A DNA stretch of 64,000 nucleotides, from IMG/VR virus record IMGVR_UViG_3300037961_005428, positions 32,500 to 96,499 of that record, one strand, 5' to 3'. The translations under genes and the position numbers were made by a program. The notes beneath the pieces are model-generated. The model was not told the origin of the DNA, made no database searches, and saw only the letters and a program-made list of their open reading frames with translations. Within the stretch, counting starts at the first letter, position 1; every line of letters begins with the position of its first letter. Source of the DNA: a virus. Shown piece after piece: positions 38,118-47,829 of the stretch.

Positions 38118-40535
38118 ATGGGACGAGTCCTCGTTCGGAAAGCAGAAGGCGATAGGAAGCGTGGCAACTTGCCCAAGCCTATATCCGAGATGACGGACGA
38201 AGAGCGAGAGAAGTTCGGACTCCCTTCACGGGCAGCACAGCGCAGTGGCAAAGCACTCAACATTCGTGGTCGCAAAGGCGTCACTAATATTCCTCAAGCA
38301 CCTCGTGAAGAGCGTGGTGAGGGCCGCTCTGCTGAGAACAGAGTGACTAACATCCCCGAAGCCCTCCAAATGAACCCCAAAACAGGCGCAGTGCGTGTAA
38401 AAGAAGGGTTTGAAGGATTCAGTGAAGAAGAAATTCAACAAGCGGCTGAGGACTACGCTCGCCGCCAAGAAGAAATGGGTCCTGCTATCCGTGGACGCCA
38501 GCGAGAAGCCTTTGAAGAAACTGATGAAGACGAGCGCACAGAGCGAGATGTCGGTGCCAGTTTCCGAGCGGGCCTTCAATCAAAACGCAAAACCATGTTT
38601 GGGCAAATAGACCCCGAAACAGGTAAGCCCCGAGAAAAGGGCTTCGTGTCCCAAAACATCCAAGCCGGCGACGAAGGTGCTGGGCTTGGCAACATTGGGC
38701 GTTTGTACGACCCCTACGGAACTCACCCTGCCTTTAAGACCGGAAGAGGCGAAAGTAGGCAACCGACAGAAGAAATCCCAATCCGCAAATTCCTTAACTG
38801 GATGCTCACTAACAGGAGTAGGCAATTCCAAGAACTGTTTGGGGCCAATCCCGAAACAATTGTGTCAGCAGGACGAAGCGGGGGCGGGGGCGGTGAAATG
38901 CGAGATATGCTCATCGCACAAGCCTTGGCCAGCATCCGACAGGACCCCAGCAAATTCCAGCAAGCAGTAAACAATGAACAACTTGAACTCAGCGTCACTG
39001 ATGACAGCATGGGCGCACTCGGCTCCACACGAGCCGACTTGAGTGACATGGAGTCTATTAACGACCTCGCACGAACTCTGCGACTCAGTCAGCCCGGTGC
39101 AGTGATGTTCCAACAACTGGACAGGATGCTACAAGAGCAAGGGCTTCGTATGACGCCCGAGGCTCAGCGAGACTTAGTGGCGGCTGCTAATCCCGGCAGT
39201 TTCGCCGAAGTTCAGCCTATGATGGACAATGTCATGCAAGACGCTATGCAGCAGGCTACGCCTATCACTACGGGTACGGCTGGCATCGCCCCCGAACTCG
39301 TAGGGCGAGGCAAGGAGATTTTCATTGACGCTCCCGAAGTGCGCCCCAGTCCTCAAGAGCGGGACCCCAAAGTCACGGCTCAGCAGCGCATGGACATGCA
39401 ATTGCAGAACGAGTTCCAAACCTTGGTTGACCGAGGGATGGCTACCGACGAAATGGATGACGAAGGTAAGAGGACGATGTTTGAAAAGTTCAAAGCCGCC
39501 GTTGAGCAATCCATTGACAATCAAACCGCCCAAGTGTCCGATATGCGACGACAGATGGCAGAAGCAGAAATTGCCCGAAACCCGCTTGCTCGCACTCGGG
39601 TTGACATTCAACAGGCTCTTGCAGGCGAAATGGACGAGGGGTTAATGAATCGGATGGCCAGTGAAGCCATGGCGAACGCTCTTGAACAGGCGACCCTCCG
39701 AGCCGAAGGCGGCGAGTTCTTGAGCGAGATGGACCAAATCTACGGCGACCGAGCGTTTGAGCAACTGGACATGGGTCGCCGTGATATGCAGCAGCGGGCT
39801 GACCTTGAAGCAGCGCCTTTGATGACGAGAATCAGCGACCTCAAATACAAACTGCGTCAACTGGACATGCTCCCCGAGCGAGAAAAGCCCGCTGACTATC
39901 GTGAACAAATGGCTCGTATGCAAGGTGCTATTGACAAGTTGCAGGCTGAACTTGACACGAAGTTTGACGCTACTGCTGTGCGACCGACCGAAGAGCGACA
40001 ACGGCCGGGTATGGGCGAAATGACCCCCAGTATGAAGCGAACTGAGTATGCTTTCCGAGAAGGTCAAAACATACCCGTGGCAGGTAAGGATGTGCAAACC
40101 TTGGGTCGCAGAGGGGACCAGTCTCCAGCACCTGTTCAAATCCCCGGCATGGGCGGCGAGCAAACGGACAGCCGACTTGACCGCACCATCCCCGAAAGCC
40201 AAGACAAAATCCGAGGCGAACGCCGGCAGGCAAGGAACCGCCGAGAATCCGGTCAACCCGTTCGTGGTGCTCCGGACTTTTCACAACTTACGCAGGAAGA
40301 ACTTGAGGAGATGCTGATGGGCGGCGGCGCACCAGCGCCCGGAGCACCCGAGCCCGCAGCGACGGCTGAGTCGGCTACACCACCTGCCAACATGAACTTC
40401 TTGCAGCGACTTCAAGCAGGCGTCGGCGCACTTGACGACGATGATGACGAAGTCCAAACCGGGCAGTGGATGTCCGTTGGCGAGCAGTTGCTCAAGGGTA
40501 TTCAAGACGACATGCGGCGATTTGGCCTTTGGTGA
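38118..40535 (+). CDS. Large charged helical structural protein (805 aa)
   Basis: The ATG at 38118 (MGRVLVRKAEGDRKRG) follows GGTGAGTGAT; an ATG at 38106 is an alternative. The chain is rich in Arg, Glu, Gln and Met, mostly helical and disordered by composition, with Gly/Ala-rich connecting parts (GSFAEVQPMMDNVMQDAMQQ, PGAPEPAATAESATPP). Near the end comes SVGEQLLKGIQDDMRRFGLW, loosely like the AW-LK module. It is placed between decoration and connector genes, so it is perhaps a minor head or assembly protein. No family recognised. Confidence 0.7.
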   Translation: MGRVLVRKAEGDRKRGNLPKPISEMTDEEREKFGLPSRAAQRSGKALNIRGRKGVTNIPQAPREERGEGRSAENRVTNIPEALQMNPKTGAVRVKEGFEGFSEEEIQQAAEDYARRQEEMGPAIRGRQREAFEETDEDERTERDVGASFRAGLQSKRKTMFGQIDPETGKPREKGFVSQNIQAGDEGAGLGNIGRLYDPYGTHPAFKTGRGESRQPTEEIPIRKFLNWMLTNRSRQFQELFGANPETIVSAGRSGGGGGEMRDMLIAQALASIRQDPSKFQQAVNNEQLELSVTDDSMGALGSTRADLSDMESINDLARTLRLSQPGAVMFQQLDRMLQEQGLRMTPEAQRDLVAAANPGSFAEVQPMMDNVMQDAMQQATPITTGTAGIAPELVGRGKEIFIDAPEVRPSPQERDPKVTAQQRMDMQLQNEFQTLVDRGMATDEMDDEGKRTMFEKFKAAVEQSIDNQTAQVSDMRRQMAEAEIARNPLARTRVDIQQALAGEMDEGLMNRMASEAMANALEQATLRAEGGEFLSEMDQIYGDRAFEQLDMGRRDMQQRADLEAAPLMTRISDLKYKLRQLDMLPEREKPADYREQMARMQGAIDKLQAELDTKFDATAVRPTEERQRPGMGEMTPSMKRTEYAFREGQNIPVAGKDVQTLGRRGDQSPAPVQIPGMGGEQTDSRLDRTIPESQDKIRGERRQARNRRESGQPVRGAPDFSQLTQEELEEMLMGGGAPAPGAPEPAATAESATPPANMNFLQRLQAGVGALDDDDDEVQTGQWMSVGEQLLKGIQDDMRRFGLW

Positions 40536-40548
40536 GGGAGGAGTATGA

Positions 40549-42444
40549 ATGCCTGTAGTGTTCAGCCCCGGTGAGCCCGAAACACGGCCACTCCGTCCTA
40601 CCGAGATTGTTTACACGACGGCGCAGAAAGTTGCTGACCTCCTTGGCATCGGTCCAAGTGAAGAGGTATTAGTGGCTGCTGATTCACCTACACCAATAGG
40701 TGAAAACAGAAAAGTCATAATAACAGGTGCTGATTATCGTAATCATGGCTTTGAAGTAGGCGATACAATTTATGTGTATAGCGACAATGACCCGCTCGGA
40801 TTCAACGCTACGATTGACTCTATTTCTTCTTTAAGCACTGGTGTCGTACTTACCTTTGACGACAGTTATACCGCTGGAAAGTCGCACACTGATTACACTG
40901 TAGCCCTCAACACCTATGTTCAAAACCAAGCATCGTTCACGAACGGTAAAACGCGTGGTGTCAAGCGCAGCCATGTGGAGCAGCGCATCAAAGAGGTTCA
41001 AGACCGCATTGACAATGTGACGCATAACGCTTGGCGACCCTACCTCGTGGCGGCAGAATACCTTAACTTTGACACCTACAAGCCCTATCGCCGCCGATAC
41101 TTCACGGACTATGTCGGTACGACTCCACTTCTTTTCCGCAACATTCAGCAGATTTTACGCCTTGAGATGTGGCAGGGTGAGAACTATCGTGAGATTGGCT
41201 CAGCCGAGACTCGCCTTGAAATCGTTGACCACGAAGGACTTGCTAGCGATTCCGTCTACTTTGCCATCGGCAACGGCTCCATCGCCACACTGAGCGTCGG
41301 CACAGGAACTACAAACTGGCGGGCTGACTTTGACAAAGTGTCCACGGCACAGAACCTCGCTGACCTCATCAACAAAGAGGACCGTGTGAGCAAGGCGGCT
41401 GTAGAGTTCAGCCCCACTTTTACTTTGGAAGGCTCTACATCCAACATCGCCGTCCACAACGAAGTGCTCGCCAGCGCCAATGCTGACTACGGTAACGGCA
41501 AACTCAAACTCACCAGCATGCGACAAACCAAAGGTGGCGAAGCATTGCAGATTGCTTCTACCGATTTGTCAAACATGGTCGTCTCGGATAACGCCAGTCG
41601 CTCGGCAAAGACGGCAAATACAAACCGTGATACGGGGCTTCAAGTCGCTTCTTATACCGACTACGCTCTCGCCTCGGAGCCAAACACAGAAATCACTTTA
41701 CACAGTGGTGCGGCAAATCCTACTACCGTACTTGAAGTGGGGGATGTGCTTTACAATTCCGCCGGACAGTCCATTGGTACAGTTAAACTCATGGGCGGCT
41801 CTGCCGGTGCTTATGTCATCGCTACTACAGCCCTCATAGCCACCGAAGACAGAATACCGGTTGGTCAAAACATCTACAGGACCAGCACCCGTGTCCTTGG
41901 TAGCACCACATTCTCAGTAGATTCTACCAGCACTTTCCCATCCAAAGGGCTGTTGATGATTGTCAATGGCGCTTCCACGCGTGTGTTTTCCTACACCGGT
42001 AAAACAGACACAACCTTCACAGGTGTTGCTGTCGTCGGCGGAGGAGCGAACCTCACACAGTTGGACACGGCTGGTACAGAGTTGACTCAATACTACTTCC
42101 AGTCGGACATCGGTGCGTTTTCGGATGCTGGTGGTGACCAAGCCCGCCTCAAAGACTGGTGGCTTGACTCCGAGATGGGTATTATTTACTTCAACAACTC
42201 CTACCCGTTCTTTGAGTTCAACGCTATCAAGGTGTCCTACATTTACGGTGAGCGTTATGTGGAGCAGGCTATTGAAGAGGCGGCTACAAAACTGGTGGCT
42301 GTGGACCTCCTCATGGCAGACGACCGCTCAGTCCTCATCCCCGAAGGAAGTGAAAATATCCCGTTGACTCAAAAGGCCACAATGTGGAAGCAAGAGGCTG
42401 AGGCTATTTTGCGCCGTTACATTGAGGTTGTTGTGTTTGAGTGA
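40549..42444 (+). CDS. Probable head-tail connector (adaptor) with beta-rich insertions (631 aa)
   Basis: It starts MPVVFSPGEPETRPLRP after GAGGGAGGAGTATGA. Segments EQRIKEVQDRIDNVTHNAWR near residue 145 and WLDSEMGIIYFNN with YGERYVEQAIEEAATKLVAV near the end resemble phage head-tail adaptor proteins (gp6-like), in which helices dock on the portal. The middle 300 residues are beta-rich inserted domains with many Thr, Ser and Asn. Much longer than usual adaptors. The C-terminal helical part ends IEVVVFE. Confidence 0.7.
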   Translation: MPVVFSPGEPETRPLRPTEIVYTTAQKVADLLGIGPSEEVLVAADSPTPIGENRKVIITGADYRNHGFEVGDTIYVYSDNDPLGFNATIDSISSLSTGVVLTFDDSYTAGKSHTDYTVALNTYVQNQASFTNGKTRGVKRSHVEQRIKEVQDRIDNVTHNAWRPYLVAAEYLNFDTYKPYRRRYFTDYVGTTPLLFRNIQQILRLEMWQGENYREIGSAETRLEIVDHEGLASDSVYFAIGNGSIATLSVGTGTTNWRADFDKVSTAQNLADLINKEDRVSKAAVEFSPTFTLEGSTSNIAVHNEVLASANADYGNGKLKLTSMRQTKGGEALQIASTDLSNMVVSDNASRSAKTANTNRDTGLQVASYTDYALASEPNTEITLHSGAANPTTVLEVGDVLYNSAGQSIGTVKLMGGSAGAYVIATTALIATEDRIPVGQNIYRTSTRVLGSTTFSVDSTSTFPSKGLLMIVNGASTRVFSYTGKTDTTFTGVAVVGGGANLTQLDTAGTELTQYYFQSDIGAFSDAGGDQARLKDWWLDSEMGIIYFNNSYPFFEFNAIKVSYIYGERYVEQAIEEAATKLVAVDLLMADDRSVLIPEGSENIPLTQKATMWKQEAEAILRRYIEVVVFE

Positions 42445-42453
42445 GGTGGGCAC

Positions 42454-42894
42454 ATGGTAAAAGAGGCCGTTGACCTTGTGCTTGAAACGCTACGGAAATG
42501 GAACCGGGCGAACACCAATAACATCAAACCAGTGATTGAGCACATTGCTTCGGTCAAGCCGGAGCGAGGTAAGCGTTCGGACCTCCAGCGTTCCGATTTT
42601 GTATTTGCTTACGAAACAGCCCACAACGAGGATGTTCCCGACCTGCTTTACAACTTCGTTATGACTCGTATCAACATCACAGTTGATGTACGCACGGCTA
42701 AAAGCCACTCACATTTGCAGTCCTTGGAGAACGAAATTCGTAGATTGGTTCATGTTGACCGCAAGGGTGATGGTGTCAACTATGACCGCATGATATTCAA
42801 GACGAGGACGGATTTGAGTGACAGGACCAAGCGACTGTTTCGCCACACCTTTCAAGTAGAGGTGGTTGTGTTAGCAGACCCAGTGGGGGTGTGA
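42454..42894 (+). CDS. Probable tail terminator or neck protein (146 aa)
   Basis: It starts MVKEAVDLVLETLRKWN after GAGGTGGGCAC. A helical start, NITVDVRTAKSHSHLQSLENE, and a C-terminal beta pair (FRHTFQVEVVVLADP) give an alpha/beta layout like tail terminator proteins, which cap the tail tube and join it to the head. Position between connector and tail tube-like gene agrees. Sequence evidence alone is weak. Confidence 0.6.
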   Translation: MVKEAVDLVLETLRKWNRANTNNIKPVIEHIASVKPERGKRSDLQRSDFVFAYETAHNEDVPDLLYNFVMTRINITVDVRTAKSHSHLQSLENEIRRLVHVDRKGDGVNYDRMIFKTRTDLSDRTKRLFRHTFQVEVVVLADPVGV

Positions 42895-42897
42895 TGA

Positions 42898-44931
42898 ATG
42901 GCGGCGAGTCAAGCGTACAAAGGTGATGTCTCGGAAGTTCTCATGGGCCATGAGACAGGTATCTACATCCAGCATGGCGAGCCCTGCACTTGGTCGGCGA
43001 CATGGACAGCCAGCAATCCGGACTACACCGAGATAACCTTTGTTGGCACTTCGCACAACAACAACAACACTATTTTTGAAAATTCTAAACCAATCCTCAA
43101 AGTGCCACTCGGTATGCTCATTGGCCAGCAGTTGACCTTTCACAAGGCTGGTTCGTCCAATAACAATTTTTCCAATTTCTACAACGATGGGTTCAACAGT
43201 CGTGTCTACCGAATCGTAGACCACACTGTAGGAAGCACCACCACCCAACTCAAAATTGTCCCTCCTCTTGAGCATGCTACGAGCCGAGTTAGCGGTACGG
43301 GCGACGCTTTGTTCATTCATTCTCTTGGTATGCCGACTTTGAGTGCGTCCGATTTTGTTCATCACGCCAATGCCGCATCGTCAAAAGAAGTGTCAACCAT
43401 TGACCAGTTCATTGGATTGGCCTCGCACATGGTCTTGCCCGACACGACAGTGGAATTGCTCAAGCACCATGTCGTTGGCCTCGGCCGCCAACCTGCTATT
43501 CAGCAACCCGGTAAAGTTCACCATCAAGGCGGTCAAGTAGAGATGCCTTTGCACAGTCCTCGTTGGCTCTATTACAGTCTTGGTCGTGAAGTCGTGGATG
43601 CTGCCACCATGATTGGGACGCACGGTTACGATAAGGCTGGGATTTTGCGTGGCCCCATTACCCCCGGTCAAACTTATGCAGATGTAGGCAGCCTTACATT
43701 TGGGGGCGACCATACCCTTGCTGTCGGTGACTATGTTTTGTTCCCCGACACCACTCTTGTTCCAACAGTCTACTACAAGGCTGTGGAAGGCTCGTCCTCC
43801 CAATACTGGCCTTCGTCGGATTCATCGTCTACGCTCACCAGCGACAGCCATCACTTTGACCAAGCCCGCTCAAGTGAGATTCGTCGGGTTGTGGCTATTG
43901 AGGAAGTTAGCAGTGACTACCGACTATTCCTTGACGACCCTATCTACTACCAGCATGAAACGACCGATGGCATACAGGCTTTTCGTTTTGCTTCGGACGC
44001 TTCAACGGGCAGCCCGCATGTGGATGCAAATGGGCGTATTGACAACCCTGTTCACCGCCTGCTATTCTCGGCAGAAACAGTCCCTTCATTCTGCATTGAA
44101 CACAGTATTCGTAACCGAGATGTAGGGTCATTCAATGGCGCAAGTGAAAGCAGTAACACGCCCGGTTCGTCCACTGACTCCAAACAGTTGACGCGTATTT
44201 TCCGAGGCTGTAAGGTTGTAGAGTGGGAACTGACGGCGACGACTGATGCAGAGGTCAAGTATCGTTGCATTTTCAACGCTCTTTCGTGCTATACTGATAC
44301 AGGGCGACTAGACGCTTCTAATCCCGGTGACCGATACACAGCGCACCGCATGTTCCAAAACACAGCCTCGGACGCAAAGGGGCGCAAAGAATCGGGTATT
44401 GCACTTGGTTCGGAAAAGCCGTTTATGTTTTACAACGGCACCATCACGGCCTTTGACCAAAACATTGGCTATGTCTCCACCTTTGAATTGCGTGGTAAGA
44501 CTGGTGTAGAAACTTTCCACACCATTGGTGGTACACCCGTGCCCGAAACAGTTGACAGCGCAAAGCGCTCAACCAAGCAAGTCCCGTATGGTGGCACTCG
44601 TAACGCATCGGTCATTCGGGAAGGTCGTGAAGAGTTTGAATTGGAAATGGACATCATCATCCGTGACCCGTTGCTGTGGCACGAGTTGCGCACACACCGA
44701 GAGGTGGGTGGTACAGTAAACTCGGATGCGTCCATCATTGAAATGGTGTTTACGAAGCCGAGCACAGGTACAGACAATTCCGCACAACTGATGCGCATTC
44801 TCATTGATGATTATGTCATTACACAGGCCCCTATCCCTGTACCGGACGACAAGGGCCTGCTGCATTCTCGTGTCATGATTCATCCAAAGAACATCAAGGT
44901 CATTAGCACCGACACCCTTTTCCACTGTTGA
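42898..44931 (+). CDS. Probable major tail (tube) protein (677 aa)
   Basis: It starts MAASQAYKGDVSEVLMGHETG. The chain is beta-rich, long for a tail tube subunit, and contains apparent inserted domains (TYADVGSLTFGGDHTLAVGD, and a Ser-rich SSDSSSTLTSDS region). The C-terminal part is a tube-like core (REEFELEMDIIIRDPLLWHE, FTKPSTGTDNSAQLMRILID). It precedes small overlapping chaperone-like genes, as tail tube genes do. It would form the tail shaft. Confidence 0.65.
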   Translation: MAASQAYKGDVSEVLMGHETGIYIQHGEPCTWSATWTASNPDYTEITFVGTSHNNNNTIFENSKPILKVPLGMLIGQQLTFHKAGSSNNNFSNFYNDGFNSRVYRIVDHTVGSTTTQLKIVPPLEHATSRVSGTGDALFIHSLGMPTLSASDFVHHANAASSKEVSTIDQFIGLASHMVLPDTTVELLKHHVVGLGRQPAIQQPGKVHHQGGQVEMPLHSPRWLYYSLGREVVDAATMIGTHGYDKAGILRGPITPGQTYADVGSLTFGGDHTLAVGDYVLFPDTTLVPTVYYKAVEGSSSQYWPSSDSSSTLTSDSHHFDQARSSEIRRVVAIEEVSSDYRLFLDDPIYYQHETTDGIQAFRFASDASTGSPHVDANGRIDNPVHRLLFSAETVPSFCIEHSIRNRDVGSFNGASESSNTPGSSTDSKQLTRIFRGCKVVEWELTATTDAEVKYRCIFNALSCYTDTGRLDASNPGDRYTAHRMFQNTASDAKGRKESGIALGSEKPFMFYNGTITAFDQNIGYVSTFELRGKTGVETFHTIGGTPVPETVDSAKRSTKQVPYGGTRNASVIREGREEFELEMDIIIRDPLLWHELRTHREVGGTVNSDASIIEMVFTKPSTGTDNSAQLMRILIDDYVITQAPIPVPDDKGLLHSRVMIHPKNIKVISTDTLFHC

Positions 44932-44939
44932 GTGATACC

Positions 44940-45176
44940 ATGCCTATGAAACGCCCTTCACGACTGCACCCTCGTTCGGAGGACGGGGACGAGGCTGTCG
45001 TTAAGGATGAACTATTCAACCCCGAAGCAGGCCGTGCTTCGGATGACCCATTTGGAGAGCACATCGCCCCCTCGGAAGAGCAGGCGACAGACTCTCAAGA
45101 GGACCCCTCGGAAGAGGCTGCCTCAAACGACGAAGTGAGTGAGTATGACGAGGAAGACCAAGACGACAAAAATTGA
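44940..45176 (+). CDS. Small acidic tail-assembly chaperone-like protein (78 aa)
   Basis: The ATG at 44940 (MPMKRPSRLHPRSEDG) follows GAGTGATACC. The last 40 residues are almost only Asp, Glu, Ser and Ala (SEEAASNDEVSEYDEEDQDD). It sits in the position of the tail chaperone G gene and overlaps the next frame by 32 bases. Ribosomal frameshifting there is possible. The family is inferred from position and composition. Confidence 0.6.
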   Translation: MPMKRPSRLHPRSEDGDEAVVKDELFNPEAGRASDDPFGEHIAPSEEQATDSQEDPSEEAASNDEVSEYDEEDQDDKN

Positions 45177-45441
45177 CATTGATGGAGAGACTGTGGAGGT
45201 CGGTGTTCGTGAGCCGACTTTCTTTGAGGTTCAGTCACTCGCAACATTGTTTTCTGCACCCGAGTTCAATCTCGTTCAATACTGGCTCACCGCATTTGAC
45301 ATGTGGCTTGATGTCCCCAACGACATTTCTTTCAAGGATTTGACCATCACAGAAGGTATGGCATTAAGAAAACTGGTGCCGCATCCCGACCAAGTTGTAG
45401 AGTGGCTCAGTTTTCGGGAGGCGAAGTCAGCGCCGTTGTAG
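45145..45441 (+). CDS. Tail-assembly chaperone-like protein (98 aa)
   Basis: The ATG at 45145 lies inside the previous gene in the +1 frame (MTRKTKTTKIDIDGETVEVG). The chain is a compact alpha/beta protein with a DIDGETVEVGVREPTFFE start and an aromatic helix (FNLVQYWLTAFDMWL). It overlaps both neighbours in different frames. Tail chaperones of this layout commonly use programmed frameshifts. Function is inferred from place. Confidence 0.6.
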   Translation: MTRKTKTTKIDIDGETVEVGVREPTFFEVQSLATLFSAPEFNLVQYWLTAFDMWLDVPNDISFKDLTITEGMALRKLVPHPDQVVEWLSFREAKSAPL

Positions 45442-45668
45442 ACTTTATAACGGGTAAACAAACGACCGACTGGCTTCGCTTACAAAGAGAAGGAAATGAA
45501 TATCTGTTGATGACACATTACAGTATGGGATTGAAAGAGGTGAGAGAACTGGGACCACAGGATGCACGACAACTGCTTGCTTGGGCAGTGGCGATGAGGA
45601 AAAAGCAAGAAGCACAACGAGATGATGCAGTTTACTTGGGCTACGATTATGTGCCCCCGCTGGAGTGA
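45402..45668 (+). CDS. Third overlapping tail-chaperone-like ORF (88 aa)
   Basis: Its GTG at 45402 lies inside the previous gene, in the -1 frame relative to it, with no ATG before the folded-looking part (WLRLQREGNEYLLMTHYSMG). A TTTT run followed by GGGAGG in the overlap could support either internal initiation or a -1 shift from the upstream gene. The C-terminus has a helix (PQDARQLLAWAVAMRKKQEA) and an aromatic end. Likely part of the chaperone set. Confidence 0.6.
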   Translation: MAQFSGGEVSAVVDFITGKQTTDWLRLQREGNEYLLMTHYSMGLKEVRELGPQDARQLLAWAVAMRKKQEAQRDDAVYLGYDYVPPLE

Positions 45669-45674
45669 TGGACC

Positions 45675-46136
45675 ATGGATGAGAACCTTGACCCACGCAC
45701 GGTTGATTCCATGCGCCGCTTTGCCGAATACAGCGACGATTCTACGAAAAACATGACGAGGTTGCGAGACGAACTTAGCGGATTCAACCGCATCATGAAT
45801 GTCTCGCACACCCGTACTCGTGACTTGCGAGAGGCCCTGCGCCAAATGCAAAGCATTGAGCCTATGCGCAATGTGCAGGGTGTGTTAGAAGAAGCGCAGC
45901 AAACAGCGTTCCGGCCGCCTCAGCAAATTGATAGGCCTATGCAAACTCAGCCAGCCGGCTCAGTAGAGCAAAACCAAAATGTCAATATCGGCGCTATCAA
46001 AATTGATGTGTCCGGCATCACCGACCGAAGTGACAAGAAGAAACTTGCAGAAGAACTTGGGGCAATGGTGTCCAAGCAATTACGCTCTAAAATGGGCGGC
46101 TCGTTGCAGAACAGTGGAGTGAGCAGAGGTATTTGA
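45675..46136 (+). CDS. Very small tape-measure-like protein (153 aa)
   Basis: It follows the chaperone-like genes, where the tape measure normally lies. The C-terminal part NVNIGAIKIDVSGITDRSDK, then KKLAEELGAMVSKQLRSKMGG, matches the end of many tape measure proteins, while the N-terminal 70 residues are a charged helix. Typical tape measures are 600 to over 1,500 residues. At 153 residues it would specify an unusually short tail. Alternatively it is a remnant or a small baseplate protein. Confidence 0.65.
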   Translation: MDENLDPRTVDSMRRFAEYSDDSTKNMTRLRDELSGFNRIMNVSHTRTRDLREALRQMQSIEPMRNVQGVLEEAQQTAFRPPQQIDRPMQTQPAGSVEQNQNVNIGAIKIDVSGITDRSDKKKLAEELGAMVSKQLRSKMGGSLQNSGVSRGI

Positions 46137-46137
46137 T

Positions 46138-47820
46138 ATGGTAGAGCAATTGCCTGTCCGACTTGTGCGAGAGGATGGTGACACCATTGAACTCTTGGCC
46201 CACAAGGTAGAGTTTGTCGTGGACCGAACTTCTTCGGCTATCACGACACCTTTCACGGACGGTGCGAAGTTTGGCATTGAACTCAACATGGCAGCCGTTA
46301 TGCTGGAATTGGAGGGGACATTTGTAGATGACAAAGGTCAAGAAAAATCCGAGTTTGCTACGGCCACCATGGACTTTGGCTGCGACACGCCTTTTCCCAG
46401 CCCGGGCGGTAATGGCCAATCTCCCTCTGATGTTGTGGGGGACCTTCTTGCTACCGGTAACTCAAACAGAAACAGCGGTGCCGCATACGCTCAATTTGGT
46501 CACATAGGGCCTACCTTACCTACCATGCCTCCTACTACACAAGACCAAGCGCACACTGTTTATCTCAGTGCTTTGCACGGGAAATACTTTGACCTACCTG
46601 TTGGCTATTGGTACAAAACGGATGAGCCTGTCGGCAGCCGCCATATTCGCTTCGTGTTTGATAGCAGGCGTAGCGGCTCGGTCCAAGAACCGTATGCGTA
46701 TGTCAATCGTTTCCGAACGACAAACCTTCTCGTTGACAGTTACAACAGTTCAACTCGCACCATCACCGTGACAGGAGGCGACCCAAGGGAATGGTTTGAA
46801 GACACCGATGCTCAAAACCGTGCATTCACTATCACTGGTAATGGCTCTTCTGCAAACCTTTTCGGAGCGGTTAAGAGTGTCACTTCTTCTACTATCACGC
46901 TGCACGATGATGCTGCCACCACACCGACAAATGGGCACGCTGTTAAAATCCTCGCTGCCTCTCATTTACCCTATTCATCTATTTTGAACGATACCATGCC
47001 CGTAGTCGCTATACCTGTCAAGCACATGTTTGACCAAACTGCACCTGCTTTCAAAAACGGTGCGGCTCGGGACATTGGTGGGGCTACTTCACCCTCCGAA
47101 ATTTTGACGCATATTGTGAGTAGCGCACTTACCAGCACTTCACCCACCAGTGTCGGAGGGATGTGTAGCCGGGATGTAGATGCATCGGAAGGTAAAGAGG
47201 TAGGAGATGTGTATTCAACGGTGATTTCTACCGGCACAAACCTCTCGCAAACTTTTATCACAATTACGCAGAAGACCGATGTAGAGTTTGGGGCGCTGGA
47301 AGGTACCATTCAAGACAACATTCCATACTCAATTGACTTTGAATCAACTGGCTTCACTGGTGGTCGGGCCGGTAAAAAGGTCAAGTCCGCAGGCGATAAG
47401 GCCCAAGACCTTCTTGGTATCGTGGCCAACAGTCAAAACTTTCAACCCAACTCCGGTACACCAAGTGAGTTATCACAAGCGGCTGTAGAGTTCGTTGAAG
47501 GATTGCGTAGTTATGAGGCCAGTGACAAAGGAGATTACATTTTGGGCATTCAAATCCCCTACGATTCTTCGGCTACCTCAGCCACTGAATTGAAGGAACA
47601 GCGTAACTTCTTTATCACACACGGTAAAAATATGCCAACGAGTGCTAAATTGGCTTCCAGCAATGTGTACCCAACCAGTGACACATTCAGTCCAGTGCAC
47701 AACGGTGCAAGGACCAAGGGTATCAAGGCGATTATTACGGACCTTCAACTTGAGCATCAAGCCCAGTCCAATGTTTACAATTTCCGACTACAAATGATTG
47801 CGTCCGACTTTATTCTGTGA
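46138..47820 (+). CDS. Tail protein, paralogue 1 (560 aa)
   Basis: It starts MVEQLPVRLVREDGDTIEL. The chain is beta-rich, with a Pro/Gly-rich inserted stretch and a C-terminal part DKAQDLLGIVANS, then LGIQIPYDSSATSATELKEQ and RNFFITHGKNMP, which is repeated in the next gene. The end reads VYNFRLQMIASDFIL. It is likely a distal tail or baseplate component. No family name can be given. Confidence 0.7.
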   Translation: MVEQLPVRLVREDGDTIELLAHKVEFVVDRTSSAITTPFTDGAKFGIELNMAAVMLELEGTFVDDKGQEKSEFATATMDFGCDTPFPSPGGNGQSPSDVVGDLLATGNSNRNSGAAYAQFGHIGPTLPTMPPTTQDQAHTVYLSALHGKYFDLPVGYWYKTDEPVGSRHIRFVFDSRRSGSVQEPYAYVNRFRTTNLLVDSYNSSTRTITVTGGDPREWFEDTDAQNRAFTITGNGSSANLFGAVKSVTSSTITLHDDAATTPTNGHAVKILAASHLPYSSILNDTMPVVAIPVKHMFDQTAPAFKNGAARDIGGATSPSEILTHIVSSALTSTSPTSVGGMCSRDVDASEGKEVGDVYSTVISTGTNLSQTFITITQKTDVEFGALEGTIQDNIPYSIDFESTGFTGGRAGKKVKSAGDKAQDLLGIVANSQNFQPNSGTPSELSQAAVEFVEGLRSYEASDKGDYILGIQIPYDSSATSATELKEQRNFFITHGKNMPTSAKLASSNVYPTSDTFSPVHNGARTKGIKAIITDLQLEHQAQSNVYNFRLQMIASDFIL

Positions 47821-47829
47821 GGTGATATA

